64,000 nt of DNA from CAVXXB01 sp963765585. Lineage in GTDB: Bacteria > Calditrichota > Calditrichia > JAJRVZ01. Positions 28,964-36,785 of the stretch are shown here, piece by piece. The notes beneath the pieces are model-generated. The model did no database searches, was not told where the DNA came from, and was given only the letters and a program-made list of their open reading frames with translations. Within the stretch, counting starts at the first letter, position 1, and every line of letters begins with the position of its first letter. Position numbers and translations under genes: made by a program. The DNA is taken from NCBI GenBank assembly GCA_963765585.1, contig CAVXXB010000014.1, positions 1-64,000 of the forward strand, in the 5' to 3' direction.

Positions 28964-29998
28964 TTCTGGTCCCACCATGGTTAAAACTTTTTGTGTCGCT
29001 TTATGAACCGGGAACTGCGAAAGTAAATCCGGTTCCGTCCATACCAATTCCTTATAAAAATCCGATTCAAAATCTGCATGATTCATTTCATACCAATATG
29101 GTATAAGTTTGACTTCAAAATGAGTATATGAATGGCGAATAACTGGCCAGGTTTTTTTTTGTTTTTCCCCGTTTAATATTTTCTGCTTATCTGGCGGCCA
29201 GCTTTTCTGAAATTCCGTATCAGATTTATCAGATCTAAATGTCGGGAACTCCCATAAACCACCCAATAATCCGTTGTCGGGTCTCCTGGCCAGAAGTACT
29301 TTGTTTTTATTGCTGAAGATATACACTGATACATTTATAATCGGTCTTGGTGCTTTCTTTGATTTGTATGGAATTTGGGCCGTTAGATCATTATTCCGGG
29401 ACAGACATTCTGCGTGAACGGGACATACCCCGCAATCCGGATTGCGCGGATGACAAATTGTGGCGCCAAGTTCCATGATTGCCTCGTTAAACTTACCGGG
29501 GTACTTTCTATCCAGTAGGATGTCTACTTTTTTCTGAATAATTTTAAGGGTGGGCTTCAACCGGGTATCACTTTTAATCGCAAATACTCTGGAAATTACA
29601 CGTATAACGTTTCCATCAATTACAGCGTATGGTTGATTGTAGGCAATACTTAAAACCGCATTGGTGATATAGGGTCCGAATCCGGGCAAGTTTAGCAACT
29701 CAGTATGTTTTTGAGGTATCTTGCCCTGATGACTCTTCACTATAATGGTTGCGGCTTTATGAAGATTGCGTGCACGCGCATAGTATCCCATTCCCTGCCA
29801 GATTTTCAGAACATCCTGTTGCGTAGCCAGGGCAAGACTCTCAGTATCAGGAAATTGACGAATGAAATTTAGGTAATAGGGTATTGCCTGTTTTACCTGG
29901 GTCTGCTGTAACATGACTTCAGAAATCCAGACTTTGTATGCCGTCCGGTTCTTACGCCATGGCAAATCCCTGGCATTGGAATCAAACCATAGAAGCAA
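28943..29998 (-). CDS. mutY: A/G-specific adenine DNA glycosylase MutY
   Basis: 351 residues. MutY removes adenine mispaired with 8-oxoguanine or G. The helix-hairpin-helix and catalytic region include SEVMLQQTQV (catalytic Glu), LPGFGPYITNAVLSIAY and VIDGNVIRV (catalytic Asp). A [4Fe-4S] site follows with spacing C-x6-C-x2-C-x5-C (CHPRNPDCGVCPVHAEC). A C-terminal NUDIX-like domain begins near NVSVYIFSNKNKVLLARR. No ATG fits: TTG at 29998 is the best start in the readable frame, but the frame is open about 60 bases further upstream (ITKKLLLWFDSNARDLPWR), so a non-ATG start slightly upstream is possible. Confidence 0.9.
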   Translation of the reverse strand: MLLWFDSNARDLPWRKNRTAYKVWISEVMLQQTQVKQAIPYYLNFIRQFPDTESLALATQQDVLKIWQGMGYYARARNLHKAATIIVKSHQGKIPQKHTELLNLPGFGPYITNAVLSIAYNQPYAVIDGNVIRVISRVFAIKSDTRLKPTLKIIQKKVDILLDRKYPGKFNEAIMELGATICHPRNPDCGVCPVHAECLSRNNDLTAQIPYKSKKAPRPIINVSVYIFSNKNKVLLARRPDNGLLGGLWEFPTFRSDKSDTEFQKSWPPDKQKILNGEKQKKTWPVIRHSYTHFEVKLIPYWYEMNHADFESDFYKELVWTEPDLLSQFPVHKATQKVLTMVGPELKIIAQ

Positions 29999-30112
29999 TT
30001 TTTTTGTAATTGGTTTTGCATTATTTGCTGCTGATGTTTGGGTAACTATAATAAGATTTTATCTCCATGCAATTTGTTTGCCGTGCACAGTTCTATATAA
30101 ATCAGATAAAAA

Positions 30113-30142
30113 TTGAATTTATCACTATTTTTTATATATATT
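30113..30142 (+). promoter_or_regulatory. Possible sigma-70-type promoter for the receiver/HisKA-like gene
   Basis: TTGAAT (30113-30118) is followed after 16-18 bases by the overlapping -10 candidates TATATA/TATATT (30135-30142), about 30 bases before the ATG at 30171. The region is very AT-rich, which lowers the weight of the match. It lies in the divergent gap with mutY. Confidence 0.4.
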
Positions 30143-30170
30143 CAACTTCGTTCAATTTAATACAGACGCT

Positions 30171-30929
30171 ATGTACTATCAGGATATTCCATTTTTAATA
30201 GTATCGAAGGACGTCGCCACCGGCGAGCGAATTGGGTCCATTTTGCAACGCAAATCAAACACTTATATCGAGTGTTATGATCCGGAGCAGATTTTACGTA
30301 TTCAGGATTCAATAAATTACTTTACATGCAATGTATTTCATTTTAATGGCGATGACGATCTCCTCACGGAGATAATTCAAAGTTCGTTAAAAAGACGACC
30401 CATATCTCCGGTGTTTTTATTTTCCTTTGATGAGATTTCCATGGATATTTACCAAAAATATATCAGATTAGGTGTGACGGATATTTTGATACACTCTAAA
30501 GTTGATGCGGCTTTAACTTTTAATAATCTTGTCGCCAGCATGAATCATCGTTGGAAAATATTCAGATATATGGAACGTGAACGAAATAAAATATATCAGG
30601 CAACAGTGGTCACTGCATATCATGAAATTAACCAACCCCTGACAGTGATTTTAAACTCAATTGATTTGTTTAGTATAGAGATGAAACAAAAGTTGCTGGA
30701 TCATGACCGGATTAAAAAGAACCTGACGTTTATTTTAAAAAGCGTCCGCCGGATTCAGGAAATACTGGATAAAATGAAAAAAGTGGTAAATCCCAAGCTG
30801 AAAGCATATACAAAAACAGTGCCTATGATTTCATTGCAAAATGATGTTGATGATCAATCAGCAGCGGCCAATCAAAACCTGAATCTCATTCAGGAATTGA
30901 AGGTCTCCAGAGAAAAGAACTCACCTTGA
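30171..30929 (+). CDS. Orphan protein with degenerate receiver domain and HisKA-like dimerisation segment, no ATPase
   Basis: 252 residues. Residues 1-125 have the secondary-structure pattern of a response-regulator receiver (IPFLIVSKDVATGERIGSIL, then GVTDILIHSKVDAALTFNNL). The usual acidic pair after the first strand is not present and no convincing phospho-acceptor Asp is seen. Residues 145-210 are helical with an H-box-like motif (TAYHEINQPLTVILNSIDLF). No N, G1 or G2 boxes follow, and the protein ends in a polar tail. It may be a phosphotransfer or scaffold protein lacking catalysis. The identification as REC/HisKA is by pattern only. It is convergent with the PhoH gene, 13 bases apart. 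Confidence 0.5.
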   Translation: MYYQDIPFLIVSKDVATGERIGSILQRKSNTYIECYDPEQILRIQDSINYFTCNVFHFNGDDDLLTEIIQSSLKRRPISPVFLFSFDEISMDIYQKYIRLGVTDILIHSKVDAALTFNNLVASMNHRWKIFRYMERERNKIYQATVVTAYHEINQPLTVILNSIDLFSIEMKQKLLDHDRIKKNLTFILKSVRRIQEILDKMKKVVNPKLKAYTKTVPMISLQNDVDDQSAAANQNLNLIQELKVSREKNSP

Positions 30930-30942
30930 CAATTTTCCCGCT

Positions 30943-31650
30943 TTACGATCTTTGTTCCTGTTTTTGAATTACCTCTTCAAACCAGCGAGATGTATAAGAG
31001 CGTACCATTTGGATCAGACATAACTGGGCTAAAAATGGTGCCGGATTTTTTATTGAGTTTAAATACAGATTGATCAGGGCATTCGAATATTTATCCAGGT
31101 AAATACTATCAATTTGTGTCGGATCACCCAAAACAATCAATTTGGTGTTTTCACCGAGCCGGGTGCCAAGGGTACGCATTTGAAAGGGATTCGCATTCTG
31201 GGCCTCATCAAATATTATGATCGCATCCGATAAATCTGCCCCACGAACGTCTGCCAGATTAATTAACTCAATGACACCTGTATCCAGTAATTTCTGATAT
31301 CCGCTCTCTGAGTTGGTAATTTCATCATTACTAAACTGACGTAGTTTTTCAATAAAAGGCCGCATTTTGGGAATCAGTTTTCTGCGCAGGGATCCCGGTA
31401 AAAAACCCACATCCTCACCCAAACGGCTTTTTGTGACGATTGGCTTTATTAGTTTTATACTTTCATATTTTTTTTCGCTGAACACTTTTTCCATGGCGGC
31501 CGCCATAGCTATATGTGTCTTTCCCGTGCCGGCGCGGCCAATAATGATTTGAACTTTTATGGAATCATCCATGGCCTGATTCATACAAATGGCCTGTTCA
31601 AAGTTGTGCGAATAATTTTCAAAATCCAGTACTTTTGGCGGACTGCCCAA
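30943..31650 (-). CDS. phoH: PhoH-like ATPase (C-terminal half of a PIN-PhoH protein)
   Basis: 235 residues from a TTG start. Walker A is GRAGTGKTH, Walker B is AIIIFDEAQNA, and the PhoH C-terminus carries LIVLGDPTQID and MVRSYTSRWF-type sequence. PhoH2 proteins combine an N-terminal PIN nuclease with this ATPase and act on RNA. Here the PIN domain is the immediately upstream gene in the same frame, separated only by TGA (31681-31683) and 30 bases of open frame (TYIDYHSIKV). Translation of the whole gives 480 codons, close to the usual fused length. Either the TGA is an error or mutation, or the two halves are made separately. No convincing independent start with an SD is seen for this half. 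Confidence 0.8.
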   Translation of the reverse strand: MGSPPKVLDFENYSHNFEQAICMNQAMDDSIKVQIIIGRAGTGKTHIAMAAAMEKVFSEKKYESIKLIKPIVTKSRLGEDVGFLPGSLRRKLIPKMRPFIEKLRQFSNDEITNSESGYQKLLDTGVIELINLADVRGADLSDAIIIFDEAQNANPFQMRTLGTRLGENTKLIVLGDPTQIDSIYLDKYSNALINLYLNSIKNPAPFLAQLCLIQMVRSYTSRWFEEVIQKQEQRS

Positions 31651-31680
31651 TACTTTTATCGAGTGATAATCGATGTAAGT

Positions 31681-32385
31681 TCACTTATCCTCCTTTTTCA
31701 AACCCAGCCCGAATAATTCCCCGTTAGGATCCATCAGGGCGACCCCCTCATTCTCACGCAGGCGCCATTTCTTGCGGTATGAGATTCGCCATTTACTTAC
31801 ATCTTTAGTCGTAAATACTTCGTTTATTTCATCCGCTTCAAGTGAGATCTGTTTAATGGGCTCAAAAAAACTGGCCAAATACTCTTCGCTGATCTGATCG
31901 TGCTTATAATCTTCAGTATTAATACCTAACGCATAGCATTTAATTCGCAGGTTACGGTCTTTCGTTACCAAAATTACATGACGGTTAAAATAATTATCTC
32001 TGATGCTCAGTACCTGGGATAAAAGAAGATTATCTTTATAACTTAACTCAAGATCAGAGGGAAATGATTTTGAGGTGGTCCCGGTAAGAAATGACAAAAG
32101 ACCGTTTTTTCCATTTGGGATTTCAATAGAAGTGCCCTGTTCGTCCCGGGCGGCCAGTTTTTCCAGTTTTTGACTGATATCCCGGGCATTATATCCGATA
32201 CCGGGATCATTTTTTTTTGCATCAATCTCTTCAATGGCAATAAATGGAATAAGAACAATATGTTCCTCAAATCGGAATATGGATGCCGGATCATGCAGTA
32301 ACACATTAGTATCCAGCACATAGACACAGCGTTTGTCTTCCTGGGCCAGATATCCAAGATCGATATAATTTTTAAATTTTTGCAT
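31681..32385 (-). CDS. PIN-domain ribonuclease (N-terminal half of a PIN-PhoH protein)
   Basis: 234 residues from ATG 32385. Acidic PIN residues are visible in YVLDTNVLLHD, FIAIEEIDAKK, DNLLLSQVLSI and LVTKDRNLRIKC, consistent with a metal-dependent RNase active site. After about residue 165 comes the linker region normally joining PIN to PhoH. It ends with TGA in the same frame as the PhoH half. A strong SD-like AAGGAGG lies 5 bases before a GTG that overlaps the stop, but that GTG opens a different, short frame of 21 codons. The 135-base divergent gap to trhP shows no other gene. Confidence 0.8.
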   Translation of the reverse strand: MQKFKNYIDLGYLAQEDKRCVYVLDTNVLLHDPASIFRFEEHIVLIPFIAIEEIDAKKNDPGIGYNARDISQKLEKLAARDEQGTSIEIPNGKNGLLSFLTGTTSKSFPSDLELSYKDNLLLSQVLSIRDNYFNRHVILVTKDRNLRIKCYALGINTEDYKHDQISEEYLASFFEPIKQISLEADEINEVFTTKDVSKWRISYRKKWRLRENEGVALMDPNGELFGLGLKKEDK

Positions 32386-32521
32386 AATTCCTCATAAATT
32401 GGTGCGGGACTTTTTAGGGCGAATTAACAGTTTATTACCCCTGTTTACAATTTAATAAATAATTGGCATAGCCTAAAGATCATACTTAAATTTAAAGTTG
32501 CACTAATATAAAAAGTTATAA

Positions 32522-33820
32522 ATGGAAATGAACAAATCTGAACTTGTTGCACCGGCCGGTAGTCTGCAAAAATTAAAATTTGCGCTGGCCTATGGTGCCG
32601 ATGCCGTTTATGCCGGCGTCCCGCGATTTTCTTTGCGTGCCCGTGAGAATCAATTTTCGGACGAGGCGCTGCAGGAAGCAGTTACGTATACGCATGATTT
32701 AAACAAAAAGATCTTTCTGACACTGAATATTTTTCCTCATAATAAAAAAATCGAACCATTTGAATCAGCGCTTAAACGGGTAAATGAACTGAAACCGGAT
32801 GCGATTATTTTATCTGACCCGGGCGTCATCGCCATGGCCCGGGAAATTTGTCCGGAAATACCAGTACATCTTTCCACACAGGCAAATACTGTAAACTGGC
32901 GTGCTGTAAAATTTTGGGCCGACCTGGGTGTAAAACGTATCATTCTCTCCCGGGAATTATCCCTGGATGAAATAGCGGAGATTCGTGATAAGAATCCGGA
33001 TATTGAATTGGAAGCATTTGTTCACGGGGCTATCTGTGTGGCATATTCAGGCCGGTGCCTGTTGTCTAATTATTTTAACCACCGTGACCCGAATCAGGGA
33101 ACCTGTACCAATAGTTGTCGTTGGAAATATGATATTTACCAGGAAAAGGATGCCTATCAGCCGGTAAATGGTATGTATTATATTGAGGAGAAGGACCGGA
33201 AGGGGGAACTACTTCCCATCGATGAAGATGAATTTGGCACGTATATCATGAATTCGAAGGATTTGTGTGCCATGGGACTCCTTGATCGTATGCTGGATGC
33301 TGGTGTCGATAGTTTTAAAATTGAAGGCAGAACCAAATCCATATATTATCTGAGTGTTATTACCCGGGCCTATCGGAATGCTTTGGATAAAATATTGGCT
33401 GGCGAAAAAATTACTCAGGAAATCGAAGAGGAAGTATGGGCAGTGGCAAACCGGGAATATATAACCGGATTTCTTGAAAAAAATCCCAAGGAACAGGGTG
33501 AAAACTTTGAGGAAAGTCATTCCGGGCATCAGACGCGTTTATTCTGTGGCATGGTTTTGGGAATGGAGAATAATGGTAGCATGGCAAGGATAAATGTACG
33601 TAACCGGTTCGAACTTGGTGATGAAATGGAATTGATTAGTCCGGATAAAACGATACCATTTACATTAAACAAAATGTTCACAACCGATGGCAAACCATTA
33701 GATACCGCACACGGTGGTGGTCAGGATGTTGTGATCGTTGTCCCGGATAAAGCCGGGGAGTATAATTTGCTTCGAAAAAAACTACACATTTCGAAGACTG
33801 ATGAGGTAAAAAATGATTAA
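32522..33820 (+). CDS. trhP: Peptidase U32 family protein, TrhP-like tRNA hydroxylation protein
   Basis: 432 residues. It begins with the U32 signature LVAPAGSLQKLKFALAYGAD and contains FVHGAICVAYSGRCLLSNYF and the cysteine-containing GTCTNSCRWKYD, which fit the TrhP (YegQ) subgroup. TrhP takes part in prephenate-dependent 5-hydroxyuridine formation at tRNA position 34; the label peptidase is historical. Length is close to E. coli YegQ. ATG 32522 is used, with a second ATG two codons later. The last 8 bases overlap the next small gene. Confidence 0.8.
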   Translation: MEMNKSELVAPAGSLQKLKFALAYGADAVYAGVPRFSLRARENQFSDEALQEAVTYTHDLNKKIFLTLNIFPHNKKIEPFESALKRVNELKPDAIILSDPGVIAMAREICPEIPVHLSTQANTVNWRAVKFWADLGVKRIILSRELSLDEIAEIRDKNPDIELEAFVHGAICVAYSGRCLLSNYFNHRDPNQGTCTNSCRWKYDIYQEKDAYQPVNGMYYIEEKDRKGELLPIDEDEFGTYIMNSKDLCAMGLLDRMLDAGVDSFKIEGRTKSIYYLSVITRAYRNALDKILAGEKITQEIEEEVWAVANREYITGFLEKNPKEQGENFEESHSGHQTRLFCGMVLGMENNGSMARINVRNRFELGDEMELISPDKTIPFTLNKMFTTDGKPLDTAHGGGQDVVIVVPDKAGEYNLLRKKLHISKTDEVKND

Positions 33821-34037
33821 ATACTGGATGTACTACATTGTCGCGGGGATACTTTTGCTTCATCCGCATCTGGGGCAGAAAGTCAATATGTTAATAGATT
33901 ATTTCTCACATCCCGAATATGAATTCTGGACAACCTTTAGTGCCATGGATGTGTTTGATCTGCTATTACATGGCGGCATCCCAATTGTACTTATTGTTCT
34001 GGGTATAAAGAAACAGCGTTCTGCTAACAATGATTAA
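33813..34037 (+). CDS. Small two-segment membrane protein, unknown
   Basis: 74 residues with hydrophobic stretches at about 4-20 (WMYYIVAGILLLHPHLG) and 48-67 (LLLHGGIPIVLIVLGIKK), and a short polar loop between them. I do not recognise a family. It overlaps trhP by 8 bases and the rhodanese gene by 8 bases, so the three are translationally coupled. The overlaps on both sides and the clear membrane pattern make it a real gene. Confidence 0.6.
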   Translation: MIKYWMYYIVAGILLLHPHLGQKVNMLIDYFSHPEYEFWTTFSAMDVFDLLLHGGIPIVLIVLGIKKQRSANND

Positions 34038-34518
34038 ACCAATTCTCATTATTTTAATGATAGTCTTTAAGGTATCCGGACAAGTAGAAAACGATTTTCA
34101 GGAATATCTCAGGGAACTGCAGCAGGAATTTGATGTTCCTGATATATTTGCTGATTCTCTCAAAAATGATAACTTTCTTTTGCTGGATACCCGCGAGAAA
34201 GAAGAATTTGATGTGTCACATATCAGGGATGCTGTTTGGGTCGGATATGACAATTTTGATATTTCAATTTTAGATTCTGTCTCCCATGAAAGTAAAATAA
34301 TTGTATATTGTTCCGTCGGGTATCGCAGCAGCAAAATTGCCGTAGAATTATATGATAGTGGTTATAAAAATGTATATAATTTGTATGGTGGTATTTTTAA
34401 CTGGGCAAATGAAGGACGTTTGCTTATATTTGATGACAAAAAGACGCAAAATTTACATGCCTATAACCGACGCTGGGGGCGGTATATAACCAACCCGGAG
34501 ATTAATAAAATCTATTAA
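34030..34518 (+). CDS. Exported rhodanese-like sulfurtransferase
   Basis: 162 residues. The N-terminus (PILIILMIVFKVSGQVE) is a signal peptide, so the protein is periplasmic. A rhodanese domain spans about 40-145: LLLDTREKEEFDVSHIRDAV, then the active-site loop YCSVGYRSS with the catalytic Cys, and YNLYGGIFNWANEG. The family transfers sulfane sulfur from thiosulfate or persulfides; the physiological substrate is unknown. Coupling to trhP and the small membrane protein is by overlap only. Confidence 0.85.
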   Translation: MIKPILIILMIVFKVSGQVENDFQEYLRELQQEFDVPDIFADSLKNDNFLLLDTREKEEFDVSHIRDAVWVGYDNFDISILDSVSHESKIIVYCSVGYRSSKIAVELYDSGYKNVYNLYGGIFNWANEGRLLIFDDKKTQNLHAYNRRWGRYITNPEINKIY

Positions 34519-34658
34519 GGATGGCTGGAGACAGTCTTTTCTCTCCAATCTTTGGGATTATAAAGAAGCCGGTAGGATATAAATTTTATCCGAAAAACGA
34601 AATTCTTTAAATTACCCACATTGCGTTATTTGAATTTGTCACATTTCAGGAGAAGTTA

Positions 34659-36596
34659 ATGAAAGAAGACCCGGATATTGGTAATATTCACGGGCAACTC
34701 GATGATATCGAACGTTTATTAAAAAAAATGTATGATGTCAAAAATGATCGCTCTGAAATTTCCAATACATACTCTTTGGCCAATGTGGGTAGCTGGCAAT
34801 GGAATACTGATACCGGGGAAATTATAGCAGATGAAAAATTTTGTAAGCTCCTTAAACTACCACGGGACAAACAATCACCCTCATATAAAAATTGGTCAGG
34901 CCTTTTTCCAATAAAAGCAGCACAAAATTTAGAGACAGGTTTGCGGCAAAGCCTCAAACAGAAAAGACACCATTTTCAATCGATCATCCCCTCTTCAGGG
35001 AATCTCAGCAATTTTATAGTTAATGCGGAGTGGTTAAAGGAAAAAAAACTGTGGCAGGGGATCATATTACCGCTTTCTGTTGATCTTTCTGGATTTGAAG
35101 AAAGCCAATTGGATGCTACGGTTAACAAATTGCCAATCGGAGTTGTGGTTCTGGACGCTGACACAAAAATATTAAGTGTAAATTCCGCATTTATACGAAT
35201 AATCGGCGCAAAATCGAAGAAAGTCTGGCAGAATGAATCCATTAACAATCTGCAGCCCATAAAAAATGCCGGAATTGAGCATTACTTTACCGACTTATGT
35301 GAAAAAAATATTGATTTTGATTTTGAATCTCCGGAAATCCTGAACTATTCTGATAAACGGCTTTATCTTCATTGCCGGGGATTTTTACTGCCGGGCACAA
35401 AATCATCCTACATGCTTATTTTCACTGATATTACCCGGCGGAAACAGTTAGAAGAACAATTTGTACAGTATCAAAGATTGGAATCCATTGGTAAACTTGC
35501 CGGTGGTATTGCGCATGATTTTAACAATATTCTGACTGTCATCAAAGGTGCCTCAGCATTGGTGATGAGAGAGATCGAAGAAGATCATGCGCAGTTTCAG
35601 AATCTTAATCAGATCCATCGGGCGGCTGAACGGGCCGAATCTCTCACCCAGCAACTGCTGGCATTTAGTCGCAGACAATTGCTTCAACCCAAAATTATAA
35701 ATCTGAATGCACTCATTGTGAGCATGGAAAATCAGATCAGGTCACAGATCCACGAAAAGATCACTATAAAAACAATTCTTGGTGAGGAAACGGGCCAGAT
35801 AAAGGCAGATCCCCATCAAATTGAACAGGTATTAAAAAATCTTGTGCTAAATGCCAATGATGCCATGCCCGGTAATGGGGTTCTGACCATAGAAACCGGA
35901 AATCAAAATCTGGATGAAGATTATTTACAACGCCGTCCCCTGGTCAAACCCGGTCGTTATGTGATGCTTTCTATCAGTGACTCCGGGAAGGGAATGGATA
36001 AAAATACCCAGGACCATATATTTGAACCATTCTTTACCACCAAAGACAAAGGTCGTGGTACCGGTCTAGGCTTATCGACAGTGTATGGTATTGTAAAACA
36101 GAGTAGCGGTTATATCTGGGTATACAGTGAGCCCGGGAAAGGAACGGCGGTTAAACTTTACTTTCCGTATTTTGAAGAGGTCGTAGATGGACAAGTTGCA
36201 AGCACGGCAACGGATAAATACCTGCGGGGTAATGAGACGGTTCTGGTTGTAGATGATGAGGAAGAAGTACGTAATCTGGTGAGTGAAATGCTCAGGTTTT
36301 ATGGATACAACGTCCTGGAAGCCCCCAATGCCGTAAATGCGTTATTGATATTCAAAAAATATAGCGAATCCATCAATGTGGTTTTAACGGATATAATTAT
36401 GCCGCAAATGAACGGTGTGGAAATGATCGAGAAAATAATCCCCGAATTTCCAGATACAAAGGTAATTTTTATGTCCGGTTATACCGATAATACAGTAGAC
36501 GAATATGAACTGATCGATAAGTCGAATAATTTTCTACAAAAACCGTTTAATGCGAAGACACTGGTAGAGAAAATTAGAAAAATCCTCGACAAATAA
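34659..36596 (+). CDS. PAS-domain hybrid sensor histidine kinase with C-terminal receiver
   Basis: 645 residues, no membrane segment, so cytoplasmic. A weak PAS-like region lies at 35-140 and a PAS domain at about 155-265 (LPIGVVVLDADTKILSVN). HisKA carries His286 in GGIAHDFNNILTV. The HATPase has the N box NLVLNANDAM, G1 ISDSGKGMD and G2 GRGTGLGLSTVYG. The C-terminal receiver (about 525-645) has the acidic pair VVDDEEE, phospho-acceptor Asp578 in LTDIIMP, and the Lys in FLQKPF. A good SD (AGGAGAAG) precedes the ATG. No response regulator with an output domain is adjacent; it lies between the rhodanese gene and lon. Confidence 0.9.
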   Translation: MKEDPDIGNIHGQLDDIERLLKKMYDVKNDRSEISNTYSLANVGSWQWNTDTGEIIADEKFCKLLKLPRDKQSPSYKNWSGLFPIKAAQNLETGLRQSLKQKRHHFQSIIPSSGNLSNFIVNAEWLKEKKLWQGIILPLSVDLSGFEESQLDATVNKLPIGVVVLDADTKILSVNSAFIRIIGAKSKKVWQNESINNLQPIKNAGIEHYFTDLCEKNIDFDFESPEILNYSDKRLYLHCRGFLLPGTKSSYMLIFTDITRRKQLEEQFVQYQRLESIGKLAGGIAHDFNNILTVIKGASALVMREIEEDHAQFQNLNQIHRAAERAESLTQQLLAFSRRQLLQPKIINLNALIVSMENQIRSQIHEKITIKTILGEETGQIKADPHQIEQVLKNLVLNANDAMPGNGVLTIETGNQNLDEDYLQRRPLVKPGRYVMLSISDSGKGMDKNTQDHIFEPFFTTKDKGRGTGLGLSTVYGIVKQSSGYIWVYSEPGKGTAVKLYFPYFEEVVDGQVASTATDKYLRGNETVLVVDDEEEVRNLVSEMLRFYGYNVLEAPNAVNALLIFKKYSESINVVLTDIIMPQMNGVEMIEKIIPEFPDTKVIFMSGYTDNTVDEYELIDKSNNFLQKPFNAKTLVEKIRKILDK

Positions 36597-36685
36597 TCAC
36601 TTTTTAAACAACCGATGTTTTCCGGCCATATGGCATGATGCGATGCGACATTATGGCAGGAGTTGAAGTGCTGCCGAATTCAACA

Positions 36686-36707
36686 ATATTCATAACTGTA
36701 TGAATAT
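36686..36707. promoter_or_regulatory. Perfect 9-base inverted repeat upstream of lon
   Basis: ATATTCATA (36686-36694) and TATGAATAT (36699-36707) are exact reverse complements around ACTG. No T run follows, so it looks more like an operator or activator site than a terminator. It lies 28 bases upstream of the sigma-54-like element and 79 bases before the lon ATG. Confidence 0.5.
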
Positions 36708-36734
36708 ATGGTGGTTAGATAGATTTTTGGGCGT

Positions 36735-36751
36735 TTGGCATCGAATTTGTA
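36735..36751 (+). promoter_or_regulatory. Sigma-54-like -24/-12 element before lon
   Basis: TTGGCATCGAATTTGTA has GG at 36737-36738, ten bases, then GT (consensus GC) at 36749-36750. It shares GGCATC-R-AATTTG-Y-A with the element before the helicase gene at 42970. The predicted transcription start would be about 25 bases before the lon ATG. The -12 dinucleotide is not the canonical one, so this is tentative. Confidence 0.35.
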
Positions 36752-36785
36752 CCATACAGCGGATAAACCCTTTTTAGGAGAAATA

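Noticed and set aside
31616..31678. GTG 5 bases after AAGGAGG as the start of PhoH
   Set aside because: That GTG opens a frame that stops after about 21 codons and is not the PhoH frame.
34520..34560. Weak hairpin after the rhodanese gene as a terminator
   Set aside because: The stem TGGAGA/TCTCCA is six bases with a ten-base loop and no proper T run.
34575..34591. GGATA/TATCC inverted repeat between the rhodanese and kinase genes
   Set aside because: Arms are only five bases in very AT-rich DNA, expected by chance.
36735..36785. TTG start adding 17 residues to Lon
   Set aside because: The TTG falls within the promoter-like element, has no SD, and Lon proteins begin near the downstream ATG 36786, which has a strong SD.
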